Under the pieces are notes generated by a model, which had not been told where the DNA came from, did no database searches, and worked only from the letters and a program-made list of their open reading frames with translations. A stretch of 64,000 nucleotides of DNA, taken from Pseudomonas helvetica. GTDB lineage: Bacteria > Pseudomonadota > Gammaproteobacteria > Pseudomonadales > Pseudomonadaceae. This document shows, one piece after another, positions 8,964-18,974 of this stretch. Numbering within the stretch: the stretch's first letter is position 1; each line of letters starts with the position of its first letter. Location of the stretch: NCBI RefSeq assembly GCF_039908645.1, contig NZ_CP150917.1:2243501-2307500 (forward strand), written 5' to 3'. A program made the position numbers and the translations under genes.

Positions 8964-10358
8964 ATGGCTGTCTACAACTACGACGTGGTGGTGTTGGGTT
9001 CCGGCCCGGCGGGAGAAGGCGCGGCAATGAACGCCGCCAAAGCAGGGCGCAAAGTGGCGATGGTCGATAGTCGTCGCCAGGTCGGCGGCAACTGCACCCA
9101 CCTTGGCACTATCCCGTCCAAGGCCTTGCGTCACTCGGTCCGGCAGATCATGCAGTTCAACACCAACCCGATGTTCCGGGCCATTGGTGAGCCGCGCTGG
9201 TTCTCGTTTCCGGACGTACTGAAAAGCGCCGAAAAAGTCATTGCCAAACAAGTCGCCTCGCGCACCGGTTACTACGCGCGCAATCGGGTCGACCTGTTCT
9301 TCGGCACCGGCAGCTTCGCTGACGAGCAAACCATCGAAGTGGTCTGCGCCAACGGCGTGGTCGAAAAACTGGTGGCCAAGCACATCATCATCGCTACCGG
9401 CTCGCGTCCGTATCGCCCGGCCGATATCGATTTTCACCACCCGCGTATCTACGATAGCGACACTATCCTCAGCCTCGGCCACACCCCGCGTAAACTCATC
9501 GTTTACGGCGCCGGTGTGATTGGTTGCGAATACGCCTCGATCTTCAGTGGTCTGGGCGTGCTGGTCGAACTGGTGGATAACCGCGGTCAGCTGCTGAGCT
9601 TCCTCGACTCGGAAATCTCCCAGGCGCTGAGCTACCACTTCAGCAACAACAACATCACCGTGCGTCACAACGAAGATTACGATCGCGTTGAAGGCGTGGA
9701 CAACGGGGTGATCCTGCACCTCAAGTCCGGCAAGAAGATCAAGGCCGACGCCTTGCTCTGGTGCAACGGCCGTACCGGTAATACCGACGCGTTAGGCCTG
9801 GAAAACATCGGCGTGAAGGTCAACAGCCGTGGCCAGATCGAAGTTGACCAGAACTATCGCACCTGCATCCAGAACATCTACGGCGCAGGCGACGTGATTG
9901 GCTGGCCGAGCCTGGCCAGTGCCGCCCATGACCAGGGTCGTTCGGCCGCTGGCAGCATCGTCGATAACAACAGCTGGCGTTTCGTCAACGACGTACCGAC
10001 CGGGATCTACACCATTCCGGAGATCAGCTCGATCGGCAAGAACGAGCAAGAGCTGACCCAGGCCAAAGTGCCGTACGAAGTCGGCAAGGCGTTCTTCAAG
10101 GGCATGGCGCGTGCGCAGATTGCCGGCGAGCCGCAAGGCATGCTGAAGATCCTGTTCCACCGCGAGACACTGGAAGTGCTCGGCGTGCATTGCTTCGGTT
10201 ACCAGGCATCGGAGATCGTCCACATCGGTCAGGCGATCATGAACCAGCCGGGTGAACAGAACACGTTGAAGTACTTCGTCAACACCACGTTCAACTACCC
10301 GACCATGGCCGAAGCCTATCGGGTAGCGGCCTACGACGGCCTCAACCGGCTTTTTTGA
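8964..10358 (+). CDS. sthA: Soluble (Si-specific) NAD(P)+ transhydrogenase
   Basis: A 464-aa flavoprotein of the pyridine nucleotide-disulfide oxidoreductase family, with GAGGAG upstream of the ATG. The N-terminal FAD fold is [20 protein letters not shown]. The usual redox CxxxxC is replaced by [10 protein letters not shown], so only one cysteine remains, which separates SthA from lipoamide dehydrogenase and glutathione reductase. The NAD(P) fold [17 protein letters not shown] is central and the dimerisation domain ends with [14 protein letters not shown]. It reoxidises NADPH with NAD+ in the cytoplasm to balance the two pools. Confidence 0.96.
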   Translation: MAVYNYDVVVLGSGPAGEGAAMNAAKAGRKVAMVDSRRQVGGNCTHLGTIPSKALRHSVRQIMQFNTNPMFRAIGEPRWFSFPDVLKSAEKVIAKQVASRTGYYARNRVDLFFGTGSFADEQTIEVVCANGVVEKLVAKHIIIATGSRPYRPADIDFHHPRIYDSDTILSLGHTPRKLIVYGAGVIGCEYASIFSGLGVLVELVDNRGQLLSFLDSEISQALSYHFSNNNITVRHNEDYDRVEGVDNGVILHLKSGKKIKADALLWCNGRTGNTDALGLENIGVKVNSRGQIEVDQNYRTCIQNIYGAGDVIGWPSLASAAHDQGRSAAGSIVDNNSWRFVNDVPTGIYTIPEISSIGKNEQELTQAKVPYEVGKAFFKGMARAQIAGEPQGMLKILFHRETLEVLGVHCFGYQASEIVHIGQAIMNQPGEQNTLKYFVNTTFNYPTMAEAYRVAAYDGLNRLF

Positions 10359-10400
10359 GCGGCTCCGGCCGGTGGCCTGAGCCGGCCGGGGAGACCGATT

Positions 10401-11123
10401 TCAGCAATTCTCGAGCGTGGCGCTGGCCAAACCGGGAAAGTCTGTAATCAGGCTGTCAACGCCGAAATCAGCGAGCCTGCGCATCAGCGCAGGTTCGTTG
10501 ACTGTCCATACCGACACATGCAGACCTTGTCGCTGCGCCTTCTGCAGGCGTTCCGGCGTACACAGGGTCCAGTTCAGCGCCAGAATCTCACAGCCATAAC
10601 TTTGCGCGACCTTCAGCGGGTCGAGCCAGGCGTATTCGGCGACCAGCCCACGCGACACATCCGGCACCAGATCGACTGCGGCCTTCAGCACTTCGCGCGA
10701 ACTCGAGGTGATGGTGACCTTGTCCAGCAAGCCAAAGCGTTGCGCCATTTCGCGGATCGCCAACACCGTCGTCGCCGCGCGCATACGCGACGCGCTCTTG
10801 ACCTCTAACTGCCAGTGCTCGAAATCGCACTTTTCGAACAGCTCTTCCAGCCGTGGAATCGGGCATGGCTTGATCCAGCCCGGACCACCCTTGCGCGCAT
10901 CGTAGGTCACCAGTTCTGCCGCCGTATGCTCGACCACCTTGCCGCGACGCTCGGTGGTGCGCTTGAGCGTCGGGTCGTGGATGACCATCAACTCGCCGTC
11001 CATGGACAGGTGCAGGTCCAGTTCGCAACGGCGTACGCCGTGCTTGAGGCATTCCTGGAAACTGCTCAGGGTGTTTTCCGGTGCTTCGCCTTTGGCGCCG
11101 CGGTGGCCGTAGATTAGGGTCAC
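10401..11123 (-). CDS. Cytoplasmic glycerophosphodiester phosphodiesterase
   Basis: A 240-aa GDPD-family TIM barrel without a signal peptide. Catalytic and metal motifs are visible: GHRGAKGEAPENT, ELDLHLSMDGELMVIHDP, QLEVKS and VWTVNEPALMRRLADFGVDSLITDFP at the C-terminus (as separate motifs VWTVNE and LITDFP). The family hydrolyses glycerophosphodiesters to glycerol-3-phosphate plus an alcohol; the missing signal peptide points to the UgpQ-like cytoplasmic type. It runs leftward after the PilZ gene (13 bases away) and is convergent with sthA. The same neighbourhood is found in other pseudomonads, from general knowledge. Confidence 0.92.
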   Translation of the reverse strand: MTLIYGHRGAKGEAPENTLSSFQECLKHGVRRCELDLHLSMDGELMVIHDPTLKRTTERRGKVVEHTAAELVTYDARKGGPGWIKPCPIPRLEELFEKCDFEHWQLEVKSASRMRAATTVLAIREMAQRFGLLDKVTITSSSREVLKAAVDLVPDVSRGLVAEYAWLDPLKVAQSYGCEILALNWTLCTPERLQKAQRQGLHVSVWTVNEPALMRRLADFGVDSLITDFPGLASATLENC

Positions 11124-11136
11124 GGGTCTTCCTTAA

Positions 11137-11721
11137 TTAATTGCCTGATTCGTTTTGCTCGCGTGCCAGGCGTCGCTCATGCGCCTGTTTCTGCAAGATA
11201 TAGCGGGCCAGCAGCTGTCGTTGCGCATCGGTCAGGGCTTCGAATTCGGTGCCAATCTCGAAGGTGCCGAAGCTTTCCGGTTCACAGTGAGTAACCTTGG
11301 CCCGCAACAGCAGGCCCAGTGCTTGCGGCATCAACAACAGCTTGATCGCCAGATGGCTGCCGGTCGGGTAGGCGAGGTGGTGCTCGAACTCGATGCCGCC
11401 TTCCGACAGCACCACGTGCTGCGGCTCACCGAACTTGCCGAGCACGGTGTGTGCCACGACCTGGCTCAGCAGGTCGATGCGCTTGTTCATGACCTTCAGA
11501 TAGTTGGCGGTGTTTCGATCCCGCTCACTGATCTGGCGCAGCAAGTGCTGCGACTCGAATTCGCTCAGGTGCAGTTCGCTGAGCAGGTTGAACAGCGGGG
11601 AAGCATCCTGCAACACTTCCTGACCTGCCGCTTCGAGGGCAGACAGGGGCCGAATTTCCAGTGCGATCGTGTCCTCGATACGGTAGTATTCGCGGCGATC
11701 TTCTTCATCTAATGTCGACAT
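11137..11721 (-). CDS. PilZ-domain protein, predicted c-di-GMP receptor
   Basis: A 194-aa soluble protein. The N-terminus holds an arginine motif, RREYYR, matching RxxxR. The C-terminal half carries LSEGGIEF at the (D/N)xSxxG position, with Val in place of the acidic residue, followed by beta strands and GTEFEALTDAQ. The split between the arginine motif at the N-terminus and the barrel after about residue 110 fits a PilZN-PilZ layout. It lies divergent from lolC with about 95 bases between starts and upstream of the phosphodiesterase gene. Binding of c-di-GMP is likely but the altered second motif leaves doubt. Confidence 0.8.
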   Translation of the reverse strand: MSTLDEEDRREYYRIEDTIALEIRPLSALEAAGQEVLQDASPLFNLLSELHLSEFESQHLLRQISERDRNTANYLKVMNKRIDLLSQVVAHTVLGKFGEPQHVVLSEGGIEFEHHLAYPTGSHLAIKLLLMPQALGLLLRAKVTHCEPESFGTFEIGTEFEALTDAQRQLLARYILQKQAHERRLAREQNESGN

Positions 11722-11815
11722 GGCGAACCCATGGTAGCGGCGGTGGTCTGAGTGTAAAGCTGGTTATCGACCCCCGCCACAAGGACGTTCCTTTTCCCTC
11801 CGAACAAGCCCCGAC

Positions 11816-13066
11816 ATGTTCAGACCTCTCTTCGTATTTATCGGCACGCGTTATACCCGTGCAAAACGTCGCAATCATTTTGTGTCGTTCATTTCCCTGA
11901 CTTCGATGATCGGACTCGCCCTCGGCGTGGTCGTGATGATCGTGGTGCTGTCGGTGATGAACGGCTTCGATCATGAGATGCGCACCCGCGTGCTGGGCAT
12001 GGTGCCCCACGCGACCATCGAGTCCGGTGAGCCCATCAGCGACTGGCAAAGCCTGGCCGCCAAGGTCCAGCAGAACCCTGAGGTGGTGGCGGTTGCGCCG
12101 TTCACCCAGATGCAGGGTTTGCTGACCAACAACGGCCAGGTGCAGAAAGTCCTGCTCAATGCCGTCGACCCGGATCAGGAGCGCAAAGTCTCGATCATCG
12201 ACAACTTCATGACGCAGGGCAAACTCGACGACCTGTCGCCGGGCAGCTTCGGCATCGTGATCGGTGACAAGGCCGCGACCAAGCTCGGCGTGGGTCTCGG
12301 CGACAAGCTGACCTTCGTCGCCCCGGAGGTCACCGTGACCCCGGCCGGGATGTTCCCGCGGATGAAGCGCTTCACCGTGGTCGGCATTTTCCATGTCGGC
12401 GCCGGTGAGCTGGACGGCTACCTGGGGCTGACCAATCTGGATGACCTGGCGCGCCTGCATCGCTGGAAGCCGGATCAGGTCCAGGGCTTGCGGCTGAAGT
12501 TCGACGATTTGTTCCAGGCACCTCGCACCGCTTGGAACATTGCGCAAAACCTGGACGGAGACCATTACTACGCCCGTGACTGGACCCGCACCCACGGAAA
12601 CCTGTATCAGGCGATCCGCATGGAAAAAGCCATGATCGGCCTGCTGTTGCTGCTGATCGTTGCGGTGGCCGCGTTCAACATCATTTCGACGCTGGTGATG
12701 GTGGTGAACGACAAGAAGGGCGACATCGCGATCCTGCGGACCCTTGGTTCTACGCCGGGCCAGATCATGGCGATCTTCATGGTCCAGGGCACGGTGATCG
12801 GTGTGGTCGGCACGGCGATCGGCGCCGTGGTCGGCATGTTCGCCGCACTGAATGTCAGCGCCGCGATTTCCGCCCTCGAAGGCCTGATCGGGCACAAATT
12901 CCTTAACGCCGACGTGTACTTCATCGACTACCTGCCGTCGCAACTGATGGCTGAAGACGTGTTGATGGTCTGCGGCGCGGCGTTGGTCCTGAGTTTCCTC
13001 GCCACCCTTTATCCAGCCTGGCGTGCTGCGCGCACCCAGCCTGCGGAGGCGCTACGTTATGAGTGA
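11816..13066 (+). CDS. lolC: Lipoprotein-releasing ABC transporter permease LolC
   Basis: A 416-aa FtsX/MacB-type permease starting [13 protein letters not shown]. One helix lies near the N-terminus (about 23-45), a large periplasmic domain follows (about 50-260), and three helices sit at the C-terminus with the conserved coupling region [29 protein letters not shown] (key part [20 protein letters not shown]). With LolD and LolE it extracts lipoproteins from the outer leaflet of the inner membrane and passes them to LolA. Its stop overlaps the lolD start by 8 bases. It is closely similar to the paralogue at 13824. Confidence 0.95.
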   Translation: MFRPLFVFIGTRYTRAKRRNHFVSFISLTSMIGLALGVVVMIVVLSVMNGFDHEMRTRVLGMVPHATIESGEPISDWQSLAAKVQQNPEVVAVAPFTQMQGLLTNNGQVQKVLLNAVDPDQERKVSIIDNFMTQGKLDDLSPGSFGIVIGDKAATKLGVGLGDKLTFVAPEVTVTPAGMFPRMKRFTVVGIFHVGAGELDGYLGLTNLDDLARLHRWKPDQVQGLRLKFDDLFQAPRTAWNIAQNLDGDHYYARDWTRTHGNLYQAIRMEKAMIGLLLLLIVAVAAFNIISTLVMVVNDKKGDIAILRTLGSTPGQIMAIFMVQGTVIGVVGTAIGAVVGMFAALNVSAAISALEGLIGHKFLNADVYFIDYLPSQLMAEDVLMVCGAALVLSFLATLYPAWRAARTQPAEALRYE

Positions 13067-13757
13067 TTTGGGTATGAGTACGAAAGCAGTCTTGAGTTGC
13101 CGCGACCTGGGTAAAGCCTACGAGGAAGGCCCGGAATCGGTGGTGGTGTTGTCCGGTTTGCAGCTGGAGCTGCATCCGGGTGAGCGCGTGGCGATTGTCG
13201 GCACCTCCGGTTCCGGTAAAAGTACCTTGCTCAACCTGCTTGGCGGCCTTGATACGCCGACCAAAGGCAGTGTCTGGCTGGCCGGTGAAGAGTTGTCGGC
13301 GCTCAACGAAAAGGCCCGCGGCCTGTTGCGTAACCGCTCGCTGGGCTTCGTTTACCAGTTTCACCACTTGCTGCCCGAGTTCACCGCGCTGGAAAACGTC
13401 TGCATGCCGCTGTTGATCGGCCGCACCGCGATCCCGGAAGCCCGTCAGCGCGCCACGGCCTTGCTGGAGCGGGTAGGGCTGGGCCATCGTCTGGAGCACA
13501 AACCGGCCGAACTGTCTGGTGGCGAGCGTCAGCGCGTGGCCATCGCCCGCGCGTTGGTGAACAAGCCAGGGCTGGTGATGCTCGATGAGCCGACCGGTAA
13601 CCTCGACTCCCATACCGCCCAGGGCATTCAGGACTTGATGCTGGAACTCAGCACGTCGATGCGCACCGCGTTCCTGGTGGTGACCCACGACATGAACCTG
13701 GCTCGCCAGATGGATCGCGTCCTGCACCTGCAGGAAGGTCGTCTCACTCCCATCTGA
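13059..13757 (+). CDS. lolD: Lipoprotein-releasing ABC transporter ATP-binding protein LolD
   Basis: A 232-aa ABC ATPase. ATG 13059 sits nine bases after GGAGG; a second ATG at 13074 would give 227 aa, nearer the usual family length. Walker [10 protein letters not shown] is at about residue 48, the Q-loop at [10 protein letters not shown], the signature LSGGERQR, Walker [14 protein letters not shown], and a switch histidine in [15 protein letters not shown] with this signature is typical of LolD. It powers lipoprotein release by LolC/LolE and is coupled to lolC by overlap. Confidence 0.96.
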   Translation: MSDLGMSTKAVLSCRDLGKAYEEGPESVVVLSGLQLELHPGERVAIVGTSGSGKSTLLNLLGGLDTPTKGSVWLAGEELSALNEKARGLLRNRSLGFVYQFHHLLPEFTALENVCMPLLIGRTAIPEARQRATALLERVGLGHRLEHKPAELSGGERQRVAIARALVNKPGLVMLDEPTGNLDSHTAQGIQDLMLELSTSMRTAFLVVTHDMNLARQMDRVLHLQEGRLTPI

Positions 13758-13767
13758 TTGGCCGAAA

Positions 13768-13800
13768 CCCGGCACGACTGAAAAGCGTGTCGGGTCTTTT
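13768..13800 (+). terminator. Hairpin with T-tract between lolD and lolE
   Basis: Arms CCCGGCACG (13768-13776) and CGTGTCGGG (13786-13794) pair with one G-U and are followed by TCTTTTATTTTTAT. It begins 10 bases after the lolD stop and ends about 24 bases before the lolE ATG, so it could reduce transcription into lolE. Confidence 0.65.
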
Positions 13801-13823
13801 ATTTTTATACGGTGCCCCAGCGA

Positions 13824-15068
13824 ATGTTCAGACCGTTATCGATCTTTATCGGCACGCGCTATACCCGCGCCAAGCGCCGCAATCGCTTTGTTTCGTTTAT
13901 CTCGATGACCTCGATGATCGGCCTCGCCCTGGGCGTGCTGGCGATGATTGTGGTGTTGTCGGTGATGAACGGCTTCCAGCGCGAAATGAGCTCGCGCATC
14001 CTCGGCATGGTGCCCCACGCGACCATCGTTGGCGTCAAGCCGATCGATGATTGGCAGCCTGTCGCGGCCGCTGCCATGAAAAATCCTGAAGTGACGGCCG
14101 CCGTGCCGTTCACCGAGATGGAAGGCATGCTGTCGTACAAGGGCTCGATGCAGCCGATCCAGATCAGCGGCGTTGATCCGGCACAGGAAGGCAAAGTCTC
14201 CATCGTCGCCCAGCACATCGTGCAGGGACGTCTGGACGACTTGAAGCCGGGCGAGTTCGGGGTGGTGGTCGGTGAAATCACCGCACGCCGCTTCCGCTTG
14301 AACGTCGGCGACAAAATCACCCTGATCGTGCCGGAAGTCAGCACCGCACCGGGTGGCATCACCCCGCGCATGCAGCGGCTGAACGTGGTTGGCGTGTTCA
14401 AGGTCGGTGCCGAACTCGACGGCTCGATGGCGCTGATCCACGTTGCCGATGCAGCGCAAATGCAGCATTGGCAACCGAATCAGGTGCAAAGCGTGCGCCT
14501 GGCGGTGAAAGACCTGTACGCCGCCCCCAAGGTCTCGTCAGACATTGCAGGCGGGCTAGGCGCCGACTTCAAGGCCGATGACTGGACCCACACTCAAGGC
14601 AGTCTGTTCAGCGCCATGAAGATGGAAAAAACCATGATCGGCCTGTTGCTGCTGATGATCGTGGCGGTCGCTGCATTCAACATCATCGCCACCTTGATCA
14701 TGGTGGTGAACGACAAAGGCGCGGACATCGCGATCCTGCGGACCATCGGCGCCACGCCTCGGCAGATCATGGCGATCTTCATGGTTCAGGGCACGGTGAT
14801 CGGTGTCGTCGGCACGCTGATTGGCGGCGTCCTCGGGGTGGTCGCGGCGTTGAACGTGAGTGAGATGGTCGGTTGGCTGGAGCGCGTGACTGGCCAGCAT
14901 ATCTTCAGCTCCGACGTGTACTTCGTCAGCAACTTGCCATCGGAACTGCAGGGCGGTGACGTGCTGCTGATCTGCTCGGCGGGCTTCATCATGAGCTTCC
15001 TGGCCACGGTATACCCGGCCTGGCGCGCCGCGAAGATCGAACCGGCGACTGCGTTGCGCTATTCGTAA
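13824..15068 (+). CDS. lolE: Lipoprotein-releasing ABC transporter permease LolE
   Basis: A 414-aa permease; I chose ATG 13824 (MFRPLSIFIGTRY) because it aligns exactly with the LolC start, although an in-frame GTG lies at 13812. Topology is one N-terminal helix, a periplasmic domain, and three C-terminal helices with VNDKGADIAILRTIGATP. It is strongly similar along its length to the lolC product, consistent with an old duplication giving the LolC-LolD2-LolE heteromer. Which paralogue is called C and which E rests on gene order. A hairpin separates it from lolD. Confidence 0.92.
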   Translation: MFRPLSIFIGTRYTRAKRRNRFVSFISMTSMIGLALGVLAMIVVLSVMNGFQREMSSRILGMVPHATIVGVKPIDDWQPVAAAAMKNPEVTAAVPFTEMEGMLSYKGSMQPIQISGVDPAQEGKVSIVAQHIVQGRLDDLKPGEFGVVVGEITARRFRLNVGDKITLIVPEVSTAPGGITPRMQRLNVVGVFKVGAELDGSMALIHVADAAQMQHWQPNQVQSVRLAVKDLYAAPKVSSDIAGGLGADFKADDWTHTQGSLFSAMKMEKTMIGLLLLMIVAVAAFNIIATLIMVVNDKGADIAILRTIGATPRQIMAIFMVQGTVIGVVGTLIGGVLGVVAALNVSEMVGWLERVTGQHIFSSDVYFVSNLPSELQGGDVLLICSAGFIMSFLATVYPAWRAAKIEPATALRYS

Positions 15069-15082
15069 GTCCAGACACCGCA

Positions 15083-15114
15083 CCTGATCGTTCCCCCGCG
15101 TGGGAACGATCAGG
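15083..15114. terminator. Perfect 13-bp hairpin between convergent lolE and copS
   Basis: CCTGATCGTTCCC (15083-15095) and GGGAACGATCAGG (15102-15114) pair perfectly around a six-base loop. There is no T-tract on either side, so bidirectional termination or a REP-like role is inferred from its position between convergent genes. Confidence 0.55.
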
Positions 15115-15126
15115 TTCCGGCTGGCC

Positions 15127-16488
15127 TCAAACCCCCTTCGGCAACTGCATCAAAAACCGTGTCCACCCCTGGCCTGATTCGCAACGAATCGTCCCGCCAT
15201 GAGCGCGGATGATCGACTGAGTGATCGCCAGCCCCAACCCTGCATGCTCGCTACTGCCTTCATGGCGCGCCGGGTCTGCGCGGTAGAACCGGTCAAACAA
15301 TCGCGGCAACAGTTCTTCAGAAATCCCCTCGCCGCTGTTTTCAACACTCAGGCTCAAGCCCTTTGGTTCATCGACAATCCGCACTTGAACCTCACCGTTT
15401 GGCGGGGTGAAGCGCAGTGCGTTGTCCAGCAGATTGGAGAGGGCGCGGCGCAACATGCTGCGGTCGCCATTGAGGCTGGCGTCGCCGAGACGGGTCAGCT
15501 TGACTCGTGCGTCTTCGGCCAATGGTGCGTAAAACTCCAGCAACAGATCCACTTCCTCGGCCAGTTGCAGCGGTTCGCGTTTTGGCGTCAGCAAGCCGTG
15601 ATCGGCCTTGGCCAGATACAGCATGTCGTTGACCAGCTGCGCCATCCATTGCAGCTCTTCGAGGTTGCTGTGCAGCGCCTCGCGGTAATCTTCCAGGTCG
15701 CGCGGGCGGGTGAGGGTGACCTGAGTGTGGGTCAGCAGGTTCGACAACGGTGTGCGCAGTTCGTGGGCGATGTCGGCGGAGAAGGCTGACAGACGCTGGA
15801 ACGAGTCGTCGAGACGGCCGAGCATGGCGTTAAACGTGTGAGCCAGATTGGCGAGTTCGGCGGGCATTTGATCTTCGGGCAGGCGCTGGGTCAGCGAGCT
15901 GGCGGACACCCCGGCGGCCACTTCACTCATGCGCCGCAACGGCCGCAAACCACTGCGCGCCGCCCACGCGCCGAGCAGCGCGGTGGCTAGCGCCGACAGG
16001 CCGACGGTCAGCCAGATCAAATGCTGCATGCGCTGCAAAAAGTGCTGATGGTGAGTGATGTCGAGCATCAGAATCAGCTGCGCGGAATCGGTCTTGCCCG
16101 GCTCCAGCGCGGCGCTGTAGACCCGATACGCCGTGTCGGCGCTGTGCAAGCTGTGAAGACCGGAGCGGGTTGGCAAGTCGTCGGGGAGGTTCGCGGCACT
16201 GTCGAACCACACGTGACCATCGGCGCCGCGCACCCGCAATGCCAGGTCCGGCTGATGACTCATTTCATCCTGCAGTCCGGCTTTTCGTTCGGCGAACAAC
16301 CGCGGGTCGTCGGCGCCGGCCAAGACGCTGCGCAGGGCGATCAGCTTGCCGTCGAGCAATTGCTGGTCGAGTTCAATGAAGTGCGTCTCGCTGGCGCGGC
16401 TGAACAGCACACCAGCGAACAATGAAACCACCGCCGTACAGGCGGCAAACAGCAAGGCCAGACGGCCGCTCAGGGACAGGCGGCGCAT
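15127..16488 (-). CDS. copS: Heavy-metal sensor histidine kinase, CopS/CusS type
   Basis: A 453-aa membrane kinase. Helix 1 (about 9-31) and helix 2 (about 155-175) enclose a periplasmic sensor of about 120 residues. A HAMP segment follows, then the phosphoacceptor region SADIAHELRTPLSN with His242, and the ATPase boxes NLLDNALRFTP, DRFYRADPAR and GLGLAITQSI. This layout matches the CusS/CopS/IrlS group, which senses periplasmic Cu(I)/Ag(I). Its ATG shares one base with the regulator stop. Copper as signal is inferred from the regulator type and the divergent cupredoxin. Confidence 0.9.
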   Translation of the reverse strand: MRRLSLSGRLALLFAACTAVVSLFAGVLFSRASETHFIELDQQLLDGKLIALRSVLAGADDPRLFAERKAGLQDEMSHQPDLALRVRGADGHVWFDSAANLPDDLPTRSGLHSLHSADTAYRVYSAALEPGKTDSAQLILMLDITHHQHFLQRMQHLIWLTVGLSALATALLGAWAARSGLRPLRRMSEVAAGVSASSLTQRLPEDQMPAELANLAHTFNAMLGRLDDSFQRLSAFSADIAHELRTPLSNLLTHTQVTLTRPRDLEDYREALHSNLEELQWMAQLVNDMLYLAKADHGLLTPKREPLQLAEEVDLLLEFYAPLAEDARVKLTRLGDASLNGDRSMLRRALSNLLDNALRFTPPNGEVQVRIVDEPKGLSLSVENSGEGISEELLPRLFDRFYRADPARHEGSSEHAGLGLAITQSIIRAHGGTIRCESGQGWTRFLMQLPKGV

Positions 16489-17168
16489 CAGGCGGGACGC
16501 TCTTCAAGCACGTAGCCCATGCCGCGTACGGTATGAATCAACTTGTTCGGGAAGTCGTCGTCGATCTTCAGGCGCAGGCGGCGGATCGCCACTTCAATGA
16601 CATTGGTGTCACTGTCGAAATTCATGTCCCAGACCTGCGAAGCGATCAGCGATTTGGGCAGCACTTCGCCCTGGCGGCGCAAGAGCAGTTCCAGCAGGGC
16701 GAATTCCTTGGCAGTCAGGTCGACGCGCTGGCCGCTGCGCTCGACCCGGCGGCGAATCAGGTCCAGCCGCAAGTCGGCCAGTTGTAGACTGGTTTCTTGC
16801 GGTGCCGCGCTGCCACGACGTAACAGGCTACGCACGCGGGCCAGCAGCTCGGAAAAGGCGAAAGGCTTGACCAGGTAATCGTCGGCGCCCAGTTCCAGGC
16901 CATGAACCCGATCTTCCACGGCATCGCGGGCGGTGAGAAACAGCACCGGGATGTCCAGGCCGGCGTTACGTACCGCTTGCAGAATCTGCCAGCCGTCACG
17001 GCCGGGGAGCATCACGTCGAGAATCAGCAAGGCGTAATCTCCGGTCAGCGCGAGGTGCTGGCCGGTGTTGCCGTCGGCCACCAGTTCGACGTTGAAGCCG
17101 GCCTCGGTCAGGCCTTGGCGCAAGTAGTGGCCGGTTTTTGGTTGGTCTTCGACGATCAGCAATTTCAT
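16488..17168 (-). CDS. copR: OmpR-family response regulator, CopR/CusR type
   Basis: A 226-aa regulator. The receiver domain (1-115) has the acidic pair E7-D8, phospho-acceptor D51 in [11 protein letters not shown]79 and K101. The C-terminal winged-helix DNA-binding domain includes [51 protein letters not shown] (key elements [13 protein letters not shown] and [11 protein letters not shown]), characteristic of CusR/CopR/PcoR. It would activate copper-resistance genes when phosphorylated by the adjacent kinase. A symmetrical site lies upstream at 17232-17245 between this gene and the cupredoxin gene. Confidence 0.93.
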   Translation of the reverse strand: MKLLIVEDQPKTGHYLRQGLTEAGFNVELVADGNTGQHLALTGDYALLILDVMLPGRDGWQILQAVRNAGLDIPVLFLTARDAVEDRVHGLELGADDYLVKPFAFSELLARVRSLLRRGSAAPQETSLQLADLRLDLIRRRVERSGQRVDLTAKEFALLELLLRRQGEVLPKSLIASQVWDMNFDSDTNVIEVAIRRLRLKIDDDFPNKLIHTVRGMGYVLEERPA

Positions 17169-17231
17169 GGGTAGCTCGAGGTCAATGGAACAGGTGCGTT
17201 ATACCGTGGCGGGCGGCGATGCAGTGCAACC

Positions 17232-17245
17232 TTACAAAGTTGTAA
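17232..17245. promoter_or_regulatory. Palindromic box between copR and cupredoxin gene
   Basis: TTACAA-AG-TTGTAA lies 63 bases upstream of the copR start and 78 bases upstream of the cupredoxin start. The spacing and dyad resemble the CusR/CopR boxes of copper operons, so it is the best candidate operator for both divergent genes. Binding is inferred. Confidence 0.5.
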
Positions 17246-17323
17246 TCTGGCCGTCAGCTGGCTGGCAGTGGCGCAGTAGTAGAGTTTCCCACAGGCTGAA
17301 CCTTCTCTTGTTGGAGTGTGATC

Positions 17324-17881
17324 ATGTTTTTGCGTCATCGATTGGTACTTGCCGGCTGCTTGTTGGCGTTAAGCTTTCCCGTGTGGGCGTCACCGGCACA
17401 GACCTACGACTTCGGCACGCCGGCCCCGGCGGCGAAGGCTACGCGCAGCGTCGAAATCGTCATGAGCGATATGTCGTTCACGCCCAAGACGCTGGACATC
17501 AAAGCCGGTGAGACGGTGCGTTTTGTGCTGATCAATAAAGGCCAGTTACTGCACGAATTCAACCTGGGCGATGCGGCGATGCATGCTGCGCATCAACAGG
17601 AAATGCTGAAAATGCAACAGGGCGGCATGCTCACCCCGACCATGATGAAAAGCGCTCCCATGGACCACGGCTCGATGGCGGGCATGGATCACAACTCGAT
17701 GCCAGACATGGATCACGGCGCAAGCATGAAGCACGATGATCCGAACAGCGTGCTGATTGAACCGGGCAAAACCACCGAATTGACCTGGACCTTCAAGAAA
17801 GCCAGCAATCTGGAGTTCGCCTGCAATATTCCCGGCCACTATCAGGCAGGTATGGTCGGCAAATTGACTGTCAGTCAGTAA
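17324..17881 (+). CDS. Exported cupredoxin with Met/His-rich insert
   Basis: A 185-aa periplasmic blue-copper-type protein. ATG 17324 follows GGAG by seven bases. The signal peptide ends at PVWA-S. The cupredoxin fold runs from VEIVMSDMSFTPKTLDIKAGETVRF to the C-terminus, with type-1 copper ligands visible as His in LLHEFNL and Cys, His, Met in ACNIPGHYQAGM. Between them is an insert rich in Met, His and Asp (MDHGSMAGMDH, MPDMDHGASMKH) that could bind Cu(I). It probably sequesters or oxidises periplasmic copper, and is expected to be under CopR control. Confidence 0.9.
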   Translation: MFLRHRLVLAGCLLALSFPVWASPAQTYDFGTPAPAAKATRSVEIVMSDMSFTPKTLDIKAGETVRFVLINKGQLLHEFNLGDAAMHAAHQQEMLKMQQGGMLTPTMMKSAPMDHGSMAGMDHNSMPDMDHGASMKHDDPNSVLIEPGKTTELTWTFKKASNLEFACNIPGHYQAGMVGKLTVSQ

Positions 17882-17942
17882 GCACTCAAAGGCGGGAGCA
17901 AAGGCTGGTAGAATCCGCTGATTCTTTAGTCAGGTTTCCGCC

Positions 17943-18773
17943 ATGCATCCCGCAGCCGAACATTCGCCGCTGGGCAAATCCAGCGAATACATCGCCACGT
18001 ACACGCCGTCCTTGCTGTTCCCGATCCCGCGCACCGCGAAATGGGCCGAGCTGGGCCTGACGGCTGAAACCCTGCCGTACAAGGGCGTGGATTTCTGGAA
18101 CTGCTTCGAACTGTCCTGGCTGCTGCCATCGGGCAAACCGGTGGTGGCCATTGGCGAATTCAGTATCCCGGCGGACTCGCCGAACATCATCGAGTCGAAG
18201 TCGTTCAAGTTGTACCTGAACTCGCTGAACCAGACACCGTTCGCCGATACCCAAAGCCTTGAAGCCACGCTGGTGAATGACCTGTCGGCCGCCGCGGGCA
18301 AGCCGGTGGGCGTGCGTATTCGCAGCTTGAACGAGGTCGAGGCTGAAGGCGTTGTAGCGCTGCCAGGCGTGTGCATCGATGATCTGGATATCAGCGTCAG
18401 CAACTACGAGCATCCGCGCCCGGAACTGCTGCGTTGCGACGATTCGCGCATCGTTGAAGAAAGCGTGCACAGCCATCTGCTCAAATCCAATTGCCCGGTC
18501 ACCAGCCAGCCGGACTGGGGCAGTGTCGCGGTCGAGTACCGTGGCGCGGCGCTGGATCACGCCAGTCTGCTGGCTTATCTGGTGAGCTTCCGTCAGCACT
18601 CGGACTTCCACGAGCAGTGCGTAGAACGGATCTTCCTCGACCTGCAACGCTTGCTGAAACCGGAAAAACTGACCGTGTATGCGCGTTACGTGCGTCGCGG
18701 CGGGCTGGATATCAACCCGTATCGCAGCACTGAAGAAGTGCAACTGCCGAACCTGCGGTTGGTGCGTCAGTAA
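17943..18773 (+). CDS. queF: NADPH-dependent 7-cyano-7-deazaguanine reductase (QueF)
   Basis: A 276-aa cytoplasmic enzyme of the long two-domain QueF class. The QueF motif [11 protein letters not shown], the catalytic cysteine region [15 protein letters not shown] and the NADPH/nucleobase residues in [13 protein letters not shown] are present. It reduces preQ0 to preQ1, the last step before insertion into tRNA for queuosine. Proximity to the copper genes recurs in pseudomonads but has no obvious functional link. Confidence 0.97.
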   Translation: MHPAAEHSPLGKSSEYIATYTPSLLFPIPRTAKWAELGLTAETLPYKGVDFWNCFELSWLLPSGKPVVAIGEFSIPADSPNIIESKSFKLYLNSLNQTPFADTQSLEATLVNDLSAAAGKPVGVRIRSLNEVEAEGVVALPGVCIDDLDISVSNYEHPRPELLRCDDSRIVEESVHSHLLKSNCPVTSQPDWGSVAVEYRGAALDHASLLAYLVSFRQHSDFHEQCVERIFLDLQRLLKPEKLTVYARYVRRGGLDINPYRSTEEVQLPNLRLVRQ

Positions 18774-18796
18774 CAATATTTGGCTTCGACACGGAC

Positions 18797-18929
18797 TGTA
18801 GCAGCTGGCGAAGCCGGCGTTCGGCTGCGAAGCAGTCGTGAAATTGAACACCGTAATCTTTCAGAAATACCGAGTACGCTGGATTTACGGCCGCTGCGCA
18901 GCCGAACGCCGGCTTCGCCAGCTGCTACA
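18797..18929. repeat. REP doublet, perfect 33-bp inverted repeat
   Basis: Positions 18797-18829 and 18897-18929 are exact reverse complements over 33 bases (core GGCGAAGCCGGCGTTCGGC), separated by 67 bases. Such paired REPs (BIME-like) are mobilised by RAYT transposases; none is encoded in this window. It lies downstream of queF. Confidence 0.85.
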
Positions 18930-18974
18930 AGGAATGTGAGTAGTTTTAAGTTCGGTGTTTTGTCCGCACAAATG

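Noticed and set aside
11705..12943. 412-codon minus-strand frame opposite lolC
   Set aside because: His/Arg/Gln-rich shadow of LolC; a similar shadow exists opposite lolE.
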